Below are positions 42,015 to 50,696 of a DNA stretch of 64,000 nucleotides, piece by piece. The first letter of the stretch is position 1; each line of letters begins with the position of its first letter. The notes under the pieces were generated by a model. That model was given only the letters and a program-made list of their open reading frames with translations. It was not told the origin of the DNA and ran no database searches. Position numbers and translations under genes: made by a program. The DNA is from Oceanicaulis sp. MMSF_3324 (lineage in GTDB: Bacteria > Pseudomonadota > Alphaproteobacteria > Caulobacterales > Maricaulaceae). Location: contig NZ_JASHIU010000008.1 of the NCBI RefSeq assembly GCF_030733545.1, forward strand, positions 99,099 to 163,098, written 5' to 3'.

Positions 42015-45000
42015 CTATGGGAAGATCAGGCCGTGCGCGCGCATCGCCGCCACAATGCGATTGAGGCGATCGGCGGTTGTGGCGAAATTCTCGTTGATCC
42101 GCTGAGCGCTGACGGCGTAGGCCCCGCCGAACGTCGCATCCATCGTGTTGAACAAATTGGTGTTGGTCTGCTGGGTGAGATTGTTCACATCACCAATGGA
42201 GGGCTGGCGGTCATAGACGACGCGGTTGCCATTGCGATCAAACAGACCATCCGCGTTCAATCGCTGGGTTGGCCCGATCTTGAGGGCCGTCACGCCGATC
42301 ACGTCCGCCAGCTTGATGAAGCCGGGCGAGGTCGGGTCAAGCTCGATGCCGGCGCCGGCCGCGTAATAGGACGGGTCGCCATTGGTCTTCCAGCCGAGGA
42401 CGCGCCCCGCAGTGCCCGTCTTGATTTCATTCAGTCCGACCGTGCGCGTGCCGGGTTGGCTTGTCCCGCCGCTGCCGGTCACGGTGCAGGTGAGCACGCC
42501 TCCGACCAGCTCAAGCCCGGTTCCGATCGTCACTTCGGAGGCCGCGCCCGTATTATCATGGCCCTTGAGCGTGTTCGCGGTTCCATCGGCGAGCTTGAGC
42601 GATGCGCCGTCAAAGGCCAGCCCCGCGCCCAGCGTGAAGCTCGCCGCTTCGCCCAGATCGTTAAAGCCGGACAGGCTGTCAGGCGTGCCCGTATTGCCCG
42701 AGCCGGAGCCGGAGCCCGGCCCGCCGACAATCGTGCCGTTGACCACTTGCACGAGCCCGTCTGTCGTATTGAGCGAGCCGGTCCACCGGCCGGTATAGTC
42801 CATCGCCTGCAAGTCCTTGACCAGGACATTGCCGATATGAACATCAATGTCGCCCGCCAGGGCCGTAAAGCACACGCCCATATCCACCATGGTTGGGTCT
42901 GGCGTGTTCTCGTCGGCTATGAGCGTGGCGCCGCCCAGCTGCTCGCCATCAAGATAGAACAGGGCCGAGCCCGGATAGGCGTTGGTGGCCTTGATCGCCT
43001 CGATCTTGACGCGGTGGCGGGTCTGGGCGGTGAGGAAGTTCGCGGCCGAGACTTGCGGTTTGGAGAAGCCGTTGACCGGATCATAGACAGAGAATTGCAG
43101 CCGGGCGCCCGTGGGAATGAAGATGATTTCCACGGTGATGTGCTGGCCGGACGGCGTGTAGGTGCGAAACAGGCTCACGCCTGCGCCGCCGCTGGCCACA
43201 TGCCCGGTCACGCTGTCCAGCCACAGATCGAACTCCATGGACACGCCGCCGCCGGACAGGTCCAGGCTTGAGGCGCGAATATAGGAATTGCCTTGCAGCT
43301 GGCCGGCGCGCGAGGTGGATTTGAGCGCCTTGCCGCCGCCCCATGGGGCGTTGACGATCACGGGCGCGGTGCCGGTGCTGGTATAGGCGCTCAGATCGGT
43401 GCTGAAATCCTCGTCCAGGCGCGTAACCGCGCCGCCCTCGACAAAGGGCGAGGTGACGAAACCCTCAAACCAGCGCGAGTAGATCGGCGCGTGCTGGTTC
43501 AGATGCGCCAGCTGGCGCGAGCCGCGCTTGAGGAAATCACCATCATTGGCTTCCTTGATCGCGCCGCCGCGCGCCCATTGCACCCAATGGTTCGCAATCG
43601 CGGTCTGGGCCTCAAGCTCGTTGGGATGGACGTTATCGGTGAAGAAGGTGATGTGATCAAACAGCGCCACCTTCATCGCCTCGGCCACGTCGAAATAGGC
43701 CAGGCCGTGTTTCTCGGCCACGTCTCGGATCAGCTCGCCCACGAAGTAAATGCCGTGATCGAGCTTGCCGCCCGTGAAATTGGATGGCGCGCCAGACAGG
43801 ATAATCGTCGGGTCCGGGCGGCCGTTCGCCCTGGCCGCCCAGCGGGTGTAATAGATCAGGAACTCCCAGGCGCCGTACACGGTGGTGCGATCGAGCTTGA
43901 CCGCCGTGCCGGACGTGAAGCTGCCCGAATAGCTGCTGCTATCGACAATCAGGATCAGGTCATTGCCGCTGATCGCGTCCACACGCGCCGCGCAATATTT
44001 GAGCTGATCAATGCCCTCAATGAGCAGGGCGACGCCATCGCCCACGGCGAAGCGCTCTGGATTGGATACGGTGACAGCGGTGGAGGCGCCCTTGGCGATC
44101 GCGGTAATCGCGCTTTCTGGCGGAGACAACGTGCCGGCCGTGGTCTGTCGCCGGTCATTATGGTTGTGATCGAGCATCACCACGTCATAGGCATGGTCTT
44201 CAAACGGCTTGAAGATGCGCCAATCGGCGGTCTGCTGGCTTGTTACCGTAATGGGCGAATAGCTGTCATCGTAGAAGCTGTTCGAGCCGTATTCGGAAAT
44301 CCCCCAGATCCGGTCCGCCTCCGTCATGGACAGGGCGCGGGTCGAAGTCTGATCGTTATAGGGGTCCTGGTCGGGATGCCAGCTGGCGTGTGAGCCCGCC
44401 CAGGAATTGTTCTTGACCGGCTCGCATTTCAGGCGCTCGCAGAATTGTTCGGGATAGCCGGTGGCGCGGTCGCCTGCGAACGGGATTGAGGTTCCCAGCC
44501 ACAAGACCCGCTTGCCTTCCCAGTCCAGGATGGGCGTCTTGGTCGAACTGGTGGCGATCTGGTTATCCCGGATCGGGTATTGCAGGCGCAGCTCAACCGG
44601 ATTGCCGACAATGTTCTCTGCGCCGATGACCCCGTTGAAATAGTTCTTGGTCAGCCCTTCATCGAACACCGTGGTCGCAACCGTGCGCCCGCCCAGATCC
44701 ACATAGCGGGCGGACCCGCGCTCGACGGCCGCCACGGCGGCGTCATCATCGCCATACCAGGCCAGATGCACCGCGTCGGGATTGATCGGAAAGCGCTGCC
44801 AGACGCCAGACGCGCCGCTGCGATCGCTGGATGGCGCCACCAGCAAGCCGCCATCGCCTTGCCCGGCCGTCACTTCGTCAGCGTCCAGCTGGGCTGAATG
44901 ATCGCCCGCGCGCCAGACAAACAGGCCGCCGCCGCCATCGCCCAGGGCCGTACGCGACGCCATGGCGATGCCGGCGCCGCCGCTCAGCTCGGACACGTCC

Positions 45001-45602
45001 ACCGCTTGCAGCTCGGCCAGGGTCGGCACGGCCACTTGCGCCACCACTTGCCCCGGCTCGCCCGGTTCGGGCGTGTAGCCATTGAGCACGAGATTGACCA
45101 CATCGGCGACCTGCTTTGCGGTGAAGGTCGTGGGTTCCAGATCGCCCGTGTCTTTGTTGCCCGCCATTAGACGGTCACGCAGCGCGGTGCGGGCGGGCAG
45201 GGCCATGGGCTTGGGATCGCTGCGCGGCATGCGCACGGTGTTCGAGGTGCGCGCATCCAGATCCTGAACCACACGGGTCAGCCGGTCATGGGCGTCCTCG
45301 ACCGGCCGCGCCGGAAACGCGCGCGCGTCCTGAAACCGGGTCGGCTGGATGGCCGCCGACGCGCGCAAGCGCGTGACGGTCTGCCCTGCTTCCGGGGCCG
45401 GGCTGATCCGTGCATATTGCTGGCCCGCCGAGACGATCCGGGTCCAGTCATCACCCTCCACCAGGACGGTTTCAACCCCGCTGGCGTCCACCAGAATGAT
45501 CTCATAAGGCGTTGTCGCCTCATTGCCGGGCAGGGTGAAATCGGTCTGAGCGCCGTTGGCCGGCGAACGCAGGATCTCGGTCTGGACGGGTTCAGTCATC
45601 AT
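42015..45602 (-). CDS. Tail fibre with T7 gp17-like N-terminus and SGNH/GDSL hydrolase domain
   Basis: 1195 residues. About 1-120 is the particle-attachment domain of T7-type fibres (TDFTLPGNEATTPYEIILVD; RPVEDAHDRLTRVVQDLDAR). Between about 360 and 690 lies an SGNH hydrolase: RVLWLGTSIPFAGD (block I, Ser), MLDHNHNDRR (block III), FTDNVHPNELE (Asp-His dyad near 657). It is followed by a concanavalin-like beta domain and Gly-rich repeats. Such fibres deacetylate or de-esterify surface polysaccharide during adsorption. The ATG at 45599 is an alternative start. Confidence 0.87.
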   Translation of the reverse strand: MMTEPVQTEILRSPANGAQTDFTLPGNEATTPYEIILVDASGVETVLVEGDDWTRIVSAGQQYARISPAPEAGQTVTRLRASAAIQPTRFQDARAFPARPVEDAHDRLTRVVQDLDARTSNTVRMPRSDPKPMALPARTALRDRLMAGNKDTGDLEPTTFTAKQVADVVNLVLNGYTPEPGEPGQVVAQVAVPTLAELQAVDVSELSGGAGIAMASRTALGDGGGGLFVWRAGDHSAQLDADEVTAGQGDGGLLVAPSSDRSGASGVWQRFPINPDAVHLAWYGDDDAAVAAVERGSARYVDLGGRTVATTVFDEGLTKNYFNGVIGAENIVGNPVELRLQYPIRDNQIATSSTKTPILDWEGKRVLWLGTSIPFAGDRATGYPEQFCERLKCEPVKNNSWAGSHASWHPDQDPYNDQTSTRALSMTEADRIWGISEYGSNSFYDDSYSPITVTSQQTADWRIFKPFEDHAYDVVMLDHNHNDRRQTTAGTLSPPESAITAIAKGASTAVTVSNPERFAVGDGVALLIEGIDQLKYCAARVDAISGNDLILIVDSSSYSGSFTSGTAVKLDRTTVYGAWEFLIYYTRWAARANGRPDPTIILSGAPSNFTGGKLDHGIYFVGELIRDVAEKHGLAYFDVAEAMKVALFDHITFFTDNVHPNELEAQTAIANHWVQWARGGAIKEANDGDFLKRGSRQLAHLNQHAPIYSRWFEGFVTSPFVEGGAVTRLDEDFSTDLSAYTSTGTAPVIVNAPWGGGKALKSTSRAGQLQGNSYIRASSLDLSGGGVSMEFDLWLDSVTGHVASGGAGVSLFRTYTPSGQHITVEIIFIPTGARLQFSVYDPVNGFSKPQVSAANFLTAQTRHRVKIEAIKATNAYPGSALFYLDGEQLGGATLIADENTPDPTMVDMGVCFTALAGDIDVHIGNVLVKDLQAMDYTGRWTGSLNTTDGLVQVVNGTIVGGPGSGSGSGNTGTPDSLSGFNDLGEAASFTLGAGLAFDGASLKLADGTANTLKGHDNTGAASEVTIGTGLELVGGVLTCTVTGSGGTSQPGTRTVGLNEIKTGTAGRVLGWKTNGDPSYYAAGAGIELDPTSPGFIKLADVIGVTALKIGPTQRLNADGLFDRNGNRVVYDRQPSIGDVNNLTQQTNTNLFNTMDATFGGAYAVSAQRINENFATTADRLNRIVAAMRAHGLIFP

Positions 45603-45658
45603 GCGCCTTCGTGGTTGACGGCTGGCATGATCACCCGGTTCTCGTCATGTCCAACGGC

Positions 45659-48310
45659 TCAGCCGTCAACAACCTCACTGGGCGGGACGATGAAGCGCTG
45701 ATCGTTCTCGCGCTCGATGCGCTGTTCGTAGCGATCGAGATAACCAGGGCTCAACGCCTCCTGGGCGTGGTAGAGCATGAGATAGTCCAGCGCCGGACGC
45801 ACATAGAACAGGTTGGCGAAGGGCGTGTTGTTCGCCGCAAAGCGCAGGGCCTGGGCGGGCGCCTGATCGGAATGCTCCACATCGCGCAAGGTGGCGTAGA
45901 GCCGGAACAGGCTGGACAGCTCGCCCACGGCCGGGCCGCCCAAGGTTTCCGCCAGCCCGCCGCCATAGCGGTTGTAATCGGCCATCAGAAGATCGCCATA
46001 GATGCCCGCGCCACCGCCTTGCAACAGGGACGCCACGAACAGATCGCCATTGGGAAGCCCGGTGTCTTCATCAATCGCGGGGCGCGGCATGCGCCCCTTG
46101 GTCAGTTCCTTCAGCTGCAAGGTCAGAAAGCCCAGCACCGCCGTGCTCAGGATCAGGTGGGCCATGGCCGCCACGGGCTCGCCATGGCCCACGCCGCGCA
46201 GGGCCGGATTGATCTGGCGCGTGATCACGGTGAGCGGAAAGGACTTGAACTGCATGAACAATTCCATGGCGAGCCCCGGCACGGTCCCGGCCTGGGTGCC
46301 GCCCCGGATCATGGCGCGCTCGCGGGCGCGCGGCTCGGTCAGGGCATTGTCCGCCTGATCGGTGAAATAGGCTTGCAACCGGGTTTCCGCCTCGCGTCGG
46401 GCGCGGGTCAGCTGTAGCTCTGTAAACGCCTTGCGATTACCCGGCGGGGTCATGCCAAGCGCGCGGGCCAGCCGGTCGGCCGGAACGCGCTTGACCGCAT
46501 CCACCGTGATAAGATCGCCCACCTCGTCAACGCTCTGCGTCTTGTCGCGGATCAGCCCCCACAGGCGCTCATTGACGCCATAGCGTTCAAGCCCGCCGCG
46601 CGTGGCGTCGTCCAGCTCGGCCCAGCTCTGTTTCGCCTTGCGGCCCAGATTGCGCGCCAGAAGCACGCCCGCGCCCCGGCGCAAGCGCTCGTTCCAGAAC
46701 TGGAAGCCATTGGCGCGGTAGAACACCGACAGCATGCGGCTCATGACGCCCTGTGCGCCATCCAGCGCATTGAAGCGGCCGGCCACATCGCCCGCCATGG
46801 CGAGCGAGGCCACGCGCAGATCATCGGCCACGTCCCGCGCCGCGTCACCATCCAACCCGGCCGCCGCCTTGTAGATCCACGAATAGGCGTCCAGGTAATC
46901 AATCCCGGCGCGTTTCATGGCGTTGGCGGCGAAGGCGGTATCGGTCTGGGCGCTGATCACCACGCCGCCCAGCTTGGAGAGTTGCTGCCAGTTGCGGATC
47001 GCCCGGCTGACGGCGGCGATGCGCACGCTTTCTGGCGCATCCGCGCTGCCGTCCAGCTGCTCGAACTCGGCGATGCGCAGCCAGTTTGACAGGCGGTTAT
47101 CCACTTTCGTGTCCGCCCCGCGCGCCTTGGCGCGCTGGCGGGCGCTCTGCACATGGGCGTCAAAGGCCGCGCGCGGGTTCGGCCCCCAGGCTTTCATCAG
47201 CGCCGCATTGCGGGCCGCGCGGCGCACCTGGCCCAGCACCGCTTCCATCATCGAGCCCCGGCCGTATTTCTCGTTATAGGCAAACCAGCCTTCCGGGTCG
47301 CGGAAATGCAGGGTGCGGGACTTGCTGGCGGCTCGCGCCTTGCCGGGCGGCGGCCGGAAGCCGTCAAGATCATCGAGCGCGCCTGATGAGCCTTCATGCC
47401 GCCCGGCCGTAATGTCGTACCAGATGCTTTCCAGATAGGCTTGCTCCAGCGCTTCATCGCTCAGGGTGGTGAAGCCTTCCGGGTCCACTGTCTCGCGCAC
47501 GCCGCCCGCCTCGATCTCCTGGGCGCGGCGCGCGCGTTCGGCGTGGATGGCGTCAAAGCTCTGCTCGTCCAGCAGGGGGCGGATATACGCCACCCAGTCC
47601 TTGCGGGCGCGCTCGCGCACGGTCGGGTTCATTCCGCCGCGCCAGAACCCGCCTGAAATCTTGATCGGGTCATGGGACTGGCGGCCCATATAGCCCGTGA
47701 GCGGTTCGATCCAGGCGCCGTGTTCGTTCTGAATGTCCATGGCGCGCTTGAGCGTTTGCTGAATGGCCTTCGCCGCCTGCGCCACGTCCGCGTCCGCAGC
47801 GGGCGCGCCATCCCCGCCATTGAGCCGATGGACTTCCCGCAGGATCTGTTGCTCAAGCGGCTTGTCGCGGCCGCCGCTCCACTTCATCAGCCGATCCATG
47901 ACGCCGGACGCCTTGAGGTCGGCCAGCAAGGTTCCGGTCAGGTCCGCTTCCAGCGCGCGGCCCTGGGCGTCCACGCTGGCGCCCGATCCGGGCGCATCGC
48001 TTTCCTCGCCCACATTGAAGGCGCGCAGCGCGCTCGCCTCGTCAAAGCCCCGGCCATACATCGCGTCAAAGGTGCGGTTCCGGCCGTCCTTGGCCAGGGC
48101 CGCATAGCGGCGCATGCGCGCTTCAATCAGATTGTCCTTGACCATATCGGCCAGCACCGCTTCACGGGCCGCGTTCATGGCGTCCGCATCGCTGGCGTGT
48201 CGGGCCTTCTCGCGGCGAAAGCGCGCGGACATGCGCGCCAGCGCTTCGTCCAGTTCGGCGTCGGTGAAGCCTTCGCCCACCGCTTCACGCATGGAAGGTT
48301 TGCAGCTCAT
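45659..48310 (-). CDS. Large internal virion (DNA ejection) protein
   Basis: 883 residues, charged helical body. The C-terminal part has FMQFKSFPLTVITRQINPAL, VAAMAHLILSTAVLGFLTLQ and SLLQGGGAGIYGDLLMADYN. The 'QFKSFP' plus late hydrophobic segments is the hallmark of the last internal core protein of podoviruses (position of T7 gp16), thought to insert in the host envelope. No lytic transglycosylase motif was seen, unlike T7 gp16. Two bases separate it from the polyvalent protein gene. Confidence 0.78.
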   Translation of the reverse strand: MSCKPSMREAVGEGFTDAELDEALARMSARFRREKARHASDADAMNAAREAVLADMVKDNLIEARMRRYAALAKDGRNRTFDAMYGRGFDEASALRAFNVGEESDAPGSGASVDAQGRALEADLTGTLLADLKASGVMDRLMKWSGGRDKPLEQQILREVHRLNGGDGAPAADADVAQAAKAIQQTLKRAMDIQNEHGAWIEPLTGYMGRQSHDPIKISGGFWRGGMNPTVRERARKDWVAYIRPLLDEQSFDAIHAERARRAQEIEAGGVRETVDPEGFTTLSDEALEQAYLESIWYDITAGRHEGSSGALDDLDGFRPPPGKARAASKSRTLHFRDPEGWFAYNEKYGRGSMMEAVLGQVRRAARNAALMKAWGPNPRAAFDAHVQSARQRAKARGADTKVDNRLSNWLRIAEFEQLDGSADAPESVRIAAVSRAIRNWQQLSKLGGVVISAQTDTAFAANAMKRAGIDYLDAYSWIYKAAAGLDGDAARDVADDLRVASLAMAGDVAGRFNALDGAQGVMSRMLSVFYRANGFQFWNERLRRGAGVLLARNLGRKAKQSWAELDDATRGGLERYGVNERLWGLIRDKTQSVDEVGDLITVDAVKRVPADRLARALGMTPPGNRKAFTELQLTRARREAETRLQAYFTDQADNALTEPRARERAMIRGGTQAGTVPGLAMELFMQFKSFPLTVITRQINPALRGVGHGEPVAAMAHLILSTAVLGFLTLQLKELTKGRMPRPAIDEDTGLPNGDLFVASLLQGGGAGIYGDLLMADYNRYGGGLAETLGGPAVGELSSLFRLYATLRDVEHSDQAPAQALRFAANNTPFANLFYVRPALDYLMLYHAQEALSPGYLDRYEQRIERENDQRFIVPPSEVVDG

Positions 48311-48311
48311 A

Positions 48312-50696
48312 TCAGCGTCCCAGCAGGCAACGCGCCGCCGCGCGCAGCGCAGTATTGATCACGGATGGATCACGCACGCCGTCCGCCTCGGCGGCGGCCG
48401 CGCGCTCGTCTTCACTCAGAAGCGCGTCCAGATCCTCGATTTCCGATTGAAGGCGGGTGGCGTCATCGCCGCCTATTTCGGCGCGAGCCTCTGGCTCAGG
48501 CGCGTCAAATAGGCTGCGTCCTCTGGGCTCTCCGCCACCTCCTTCGCCGCCAATTCCAGCGCTTCGGCGTGCGCGGATCGCCTCAGCGACGCTGCGGAAA
48601 CCCGCTGCGCGCTGTTCGCCCCGTCCGGGCTCTCGCTCTGCGGCGCGGGCGAGGGTGTCGAGGCTTTCAAGGGCCGCGTCCGTGACTGTGACATGGCGGG
48701 GTTCCTCCATGAGCGCGCCGCGCGCCCGATCCAGCTGGATGCGAGCGCTGGTGCTGATGAGCTTGGCGAGGCTTTCACGCGAACGCAACCGGTTGAGATC
48801 GCCGCTCACATGAAAGCGCGCCAGATACGAATAGGCGTCCAGGTCCAGAACGCCATCAAAGGCGTCTACCGTGTCGATGGCGGAAATCCCGTTCTCCCGG
48901 ATCACGCGCAAGGCTTGCAGGGCGCGCCCGATCGCCGGGGCCGGGTCCAGATCGGGATGCAGGTCGCCGCGCTGGATCGCCGCGCGCAGCTGGCCCATAT
49001 CGGCCGCCGCATCGCGCAATGCGCCGCCCAGTGATTTCAGCCCCGGTTCCTCGTTCTCGGTCAGGGCCGTGATCAGGTTCAAGTCATCATAGGCCCAGGC
49101 GGACAGGAAATCATTCAGGCGGCGCAAGCCTTCGGGCGACAGCGCCCCGTCCGCATTCTGATAGATATTGCGATCGGCGGCGGGCACGACGCGCTCGATG
49201 AAGGCGCGCTGAAAATCGGTGTTCTGTAGCTGGGCCGGGTCGCCGCCCTGATACAGGTCAAACAGTTCCGCGCTCGCCGATCGCGCATCGGTCAACGCCT
49301 GCTCGGCTGCGCTCAAGCCCGCCGTGGCGCGGGTGTTCGCATCGCGCACAAAGTCGATGCGCGATCGGGCGTCAAGCTGGGACGTGCGCACACGCACCAG
49401 AACCGGGGCCGCCATGGTCTTGGTGTTGAAACCCTGACGGGTCAGCCAGTCGCGGTAGGCTTCCGCCTGGCCGTTGGCATAGGCGCGGCGGATCGACATG
49501 CCCCGGCCATTGCCGCTTTCCACGATCCCGTCCGGGGCGATGACCGGCGCGCCCGATCCCGCTTCAAAGGTTTCGCCCAGGCGTTCGGGGTCCAGATGGC
49601 GGCTGATTTCCTCAACCTGCATCTGCATGGCGGCGCGGGTGCGGTCGCGCGGCTGCAAGGCTTCGGGGAAACGCGGATCGCGGCGGAAATCATCGGTGTG
49701 CGAGGTAATCAGATCATCTACCTCAACCAGCGCATACTCCACATCAACCCGGCTCCCGGTGGGCGTGATCGCGGTGGAGCGGCGCAAGGGCCGTGTGGCG
49801 ATGGGCTCGCCCGGCGTTTCCAGCCGTTCGCGCTCGAGCGCGCGATAGGTCTGCATGACTTCGCCAGCGGTGGACACGGGCTGATCGCTCGCCAGATCCG
49901 CGATCGCGCCCTCCATGGCCGCTTGCCGGACCGGCTGGGGCGCGGGGGCGCTTTCGTTCAACGCCTCGGCCTGCTGGCGCGCGCGGCGTTCCGCGCCGGG
50001 CATGAAGGCATAGCCCATAGCCCCGGTCGCTGCGCCGAAACCGCCGCCGACCACAAGGTTCAACAGGCTGTCCGCCACGGTGTAGTCGCGTTGCTCGCGC
50101 ACGCTCGCCAGCGGATAGATCGCTGCTTCCGCCCCGGCCGCGCCCGCAACGCCTTCCACTGCATTCACGCCCAGCCGGGTTGACAGTGAGGATGAGCGGG
50201 CGAGCCGGCCCATGACCGGCGCGGATCGCGCCAGCGCGCCCACCGGCAGGACCGACGCCGCCGCGCCCAGCGGGTCCAGGAATGACGCGCTCAGCCCCAC
50301 CGCGAACAGTTCGGGCGCGGTGGCGTCAGAGCGCGACAACAGCGCCTGGCGCTCCGCCTCGGCGCTCTTGATCTGGTACAGCTCACGCGCGCGGCTTTCG
50401 GGCACGGCCGCATCAAAGCTCAGAACCCCCTCAATGCCGAAGGCGGCGTTGGCGTCCTCGGCCGACAGATACGGATCGCTCTCAAGACGCGGCACGCCCG
50501 GCGCAGCGAGGTTTTCAACCGCGCGGCCAAGATTGCGCGAGGCGGCGGTCAGGCCGCGCGCGCTTAATCCGGTCAGGGAGGTGGACAGGGCGTCATCCAC
50601 GGCCGCGCCAAACGCAGCGCCTCGGCCGACGCGCAAGGGGGCGCTCTGCTCAAATTCGGGATCGGGCTCAGGCAGGTGCAGGCCGAACGGGTTCAT
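48312..50696 (-). CDS. Polyvalent internal virion protein with DdrB-like ParB domain
   Basis: 794 residues. N-terminal about 100-220 is membrane-like (LFAVGLSASFLDPLGAAASV; LLNLVVGGGFGAATGAMGYA). About 300-560 is a DdrB-like ParB superfamily domain: VEVDDLITSHTDDFRRDPRF, LQPRDRTRAAMQMQVEEISR, then APVIAPDGIVESGNGRGMSI and VRDANTRATAGLSAAEQALT. This domain occurs in phage and plasmid 'polyvalent' proteins that are delivered into the recipient with the DNA. The C-terminus is helical and acidic. Its placement among internal core genes implies ejection into the host cell. Confidence 0.82.
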   Translation of the reverse strand: MNPFGLHLPEPDPEFEQSAPLRVGRGAAFGAAVDDALSTSLTGLSARGLTAASRNLGRAVENLAAPGVPRLESDPYLSAEDANAAFGIEGVLSFDAAVPESRARELYQIKSAEAERQALLSRSDATAPELFAVGLSASFLDPLGAAASVLPVGALARSAPVMGRLARSSSLSTRLGVNAVEGVAGAAGAEAAIYPLASVREQRDYTVADSLLNLVVGGGFGAATGAMGYAFMPGAERRARQQAEALNESAPAPQPVRQAAMEGAIADLASDQPVSTAGEVMQTYRALERERLETPGEPIATRPLRRSTAITPTGSRVDVEYALVEVDDLITSHTDDFRRDPRFPEALQPRDRTRAAMQMQVEEISRHLDPERLGETFEAGSGAPVIAPDGIVESGNGRGMSIRRAYANGQAEAYRDWLTRQGFNTKTMAAPVLVRVRTSQLDARSRIDFVRDANTRATAGLSAAEQALTDARSASAELFDLYQGGDPAQLQNTDFQRAFIERVVPAADRNIYQNADGALSPEGLRRLNDFLSAWAYDDLNLITALTENEEPGLKSLGGALRDAAADMGQLRAAIQRGDLHPDLDPAPAIGRALQALRVIRENGISAIDTVDAFDGVLDLDAYSYLARFHVSGDLNRLRSRESLAKLISTSARIQLDRARGALMEEPRHVTVTDAALESLDTLARAAEREPGRGEQRAAGFRSVAEAIRARRSAGIGGEGGGGEPRGRSLFDAPEPEARAEIGGDDATRLQSEIEDLDALLSEDERAAAAEADGVRDPSVINTALRAAARCLLGR

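Noticed and set aside
41796..43271. 491-codon plus-strand frame opposite the tail fibre
   Set aside because: Shadow of the fibre gene; no ribosome site, no recognisable domain.
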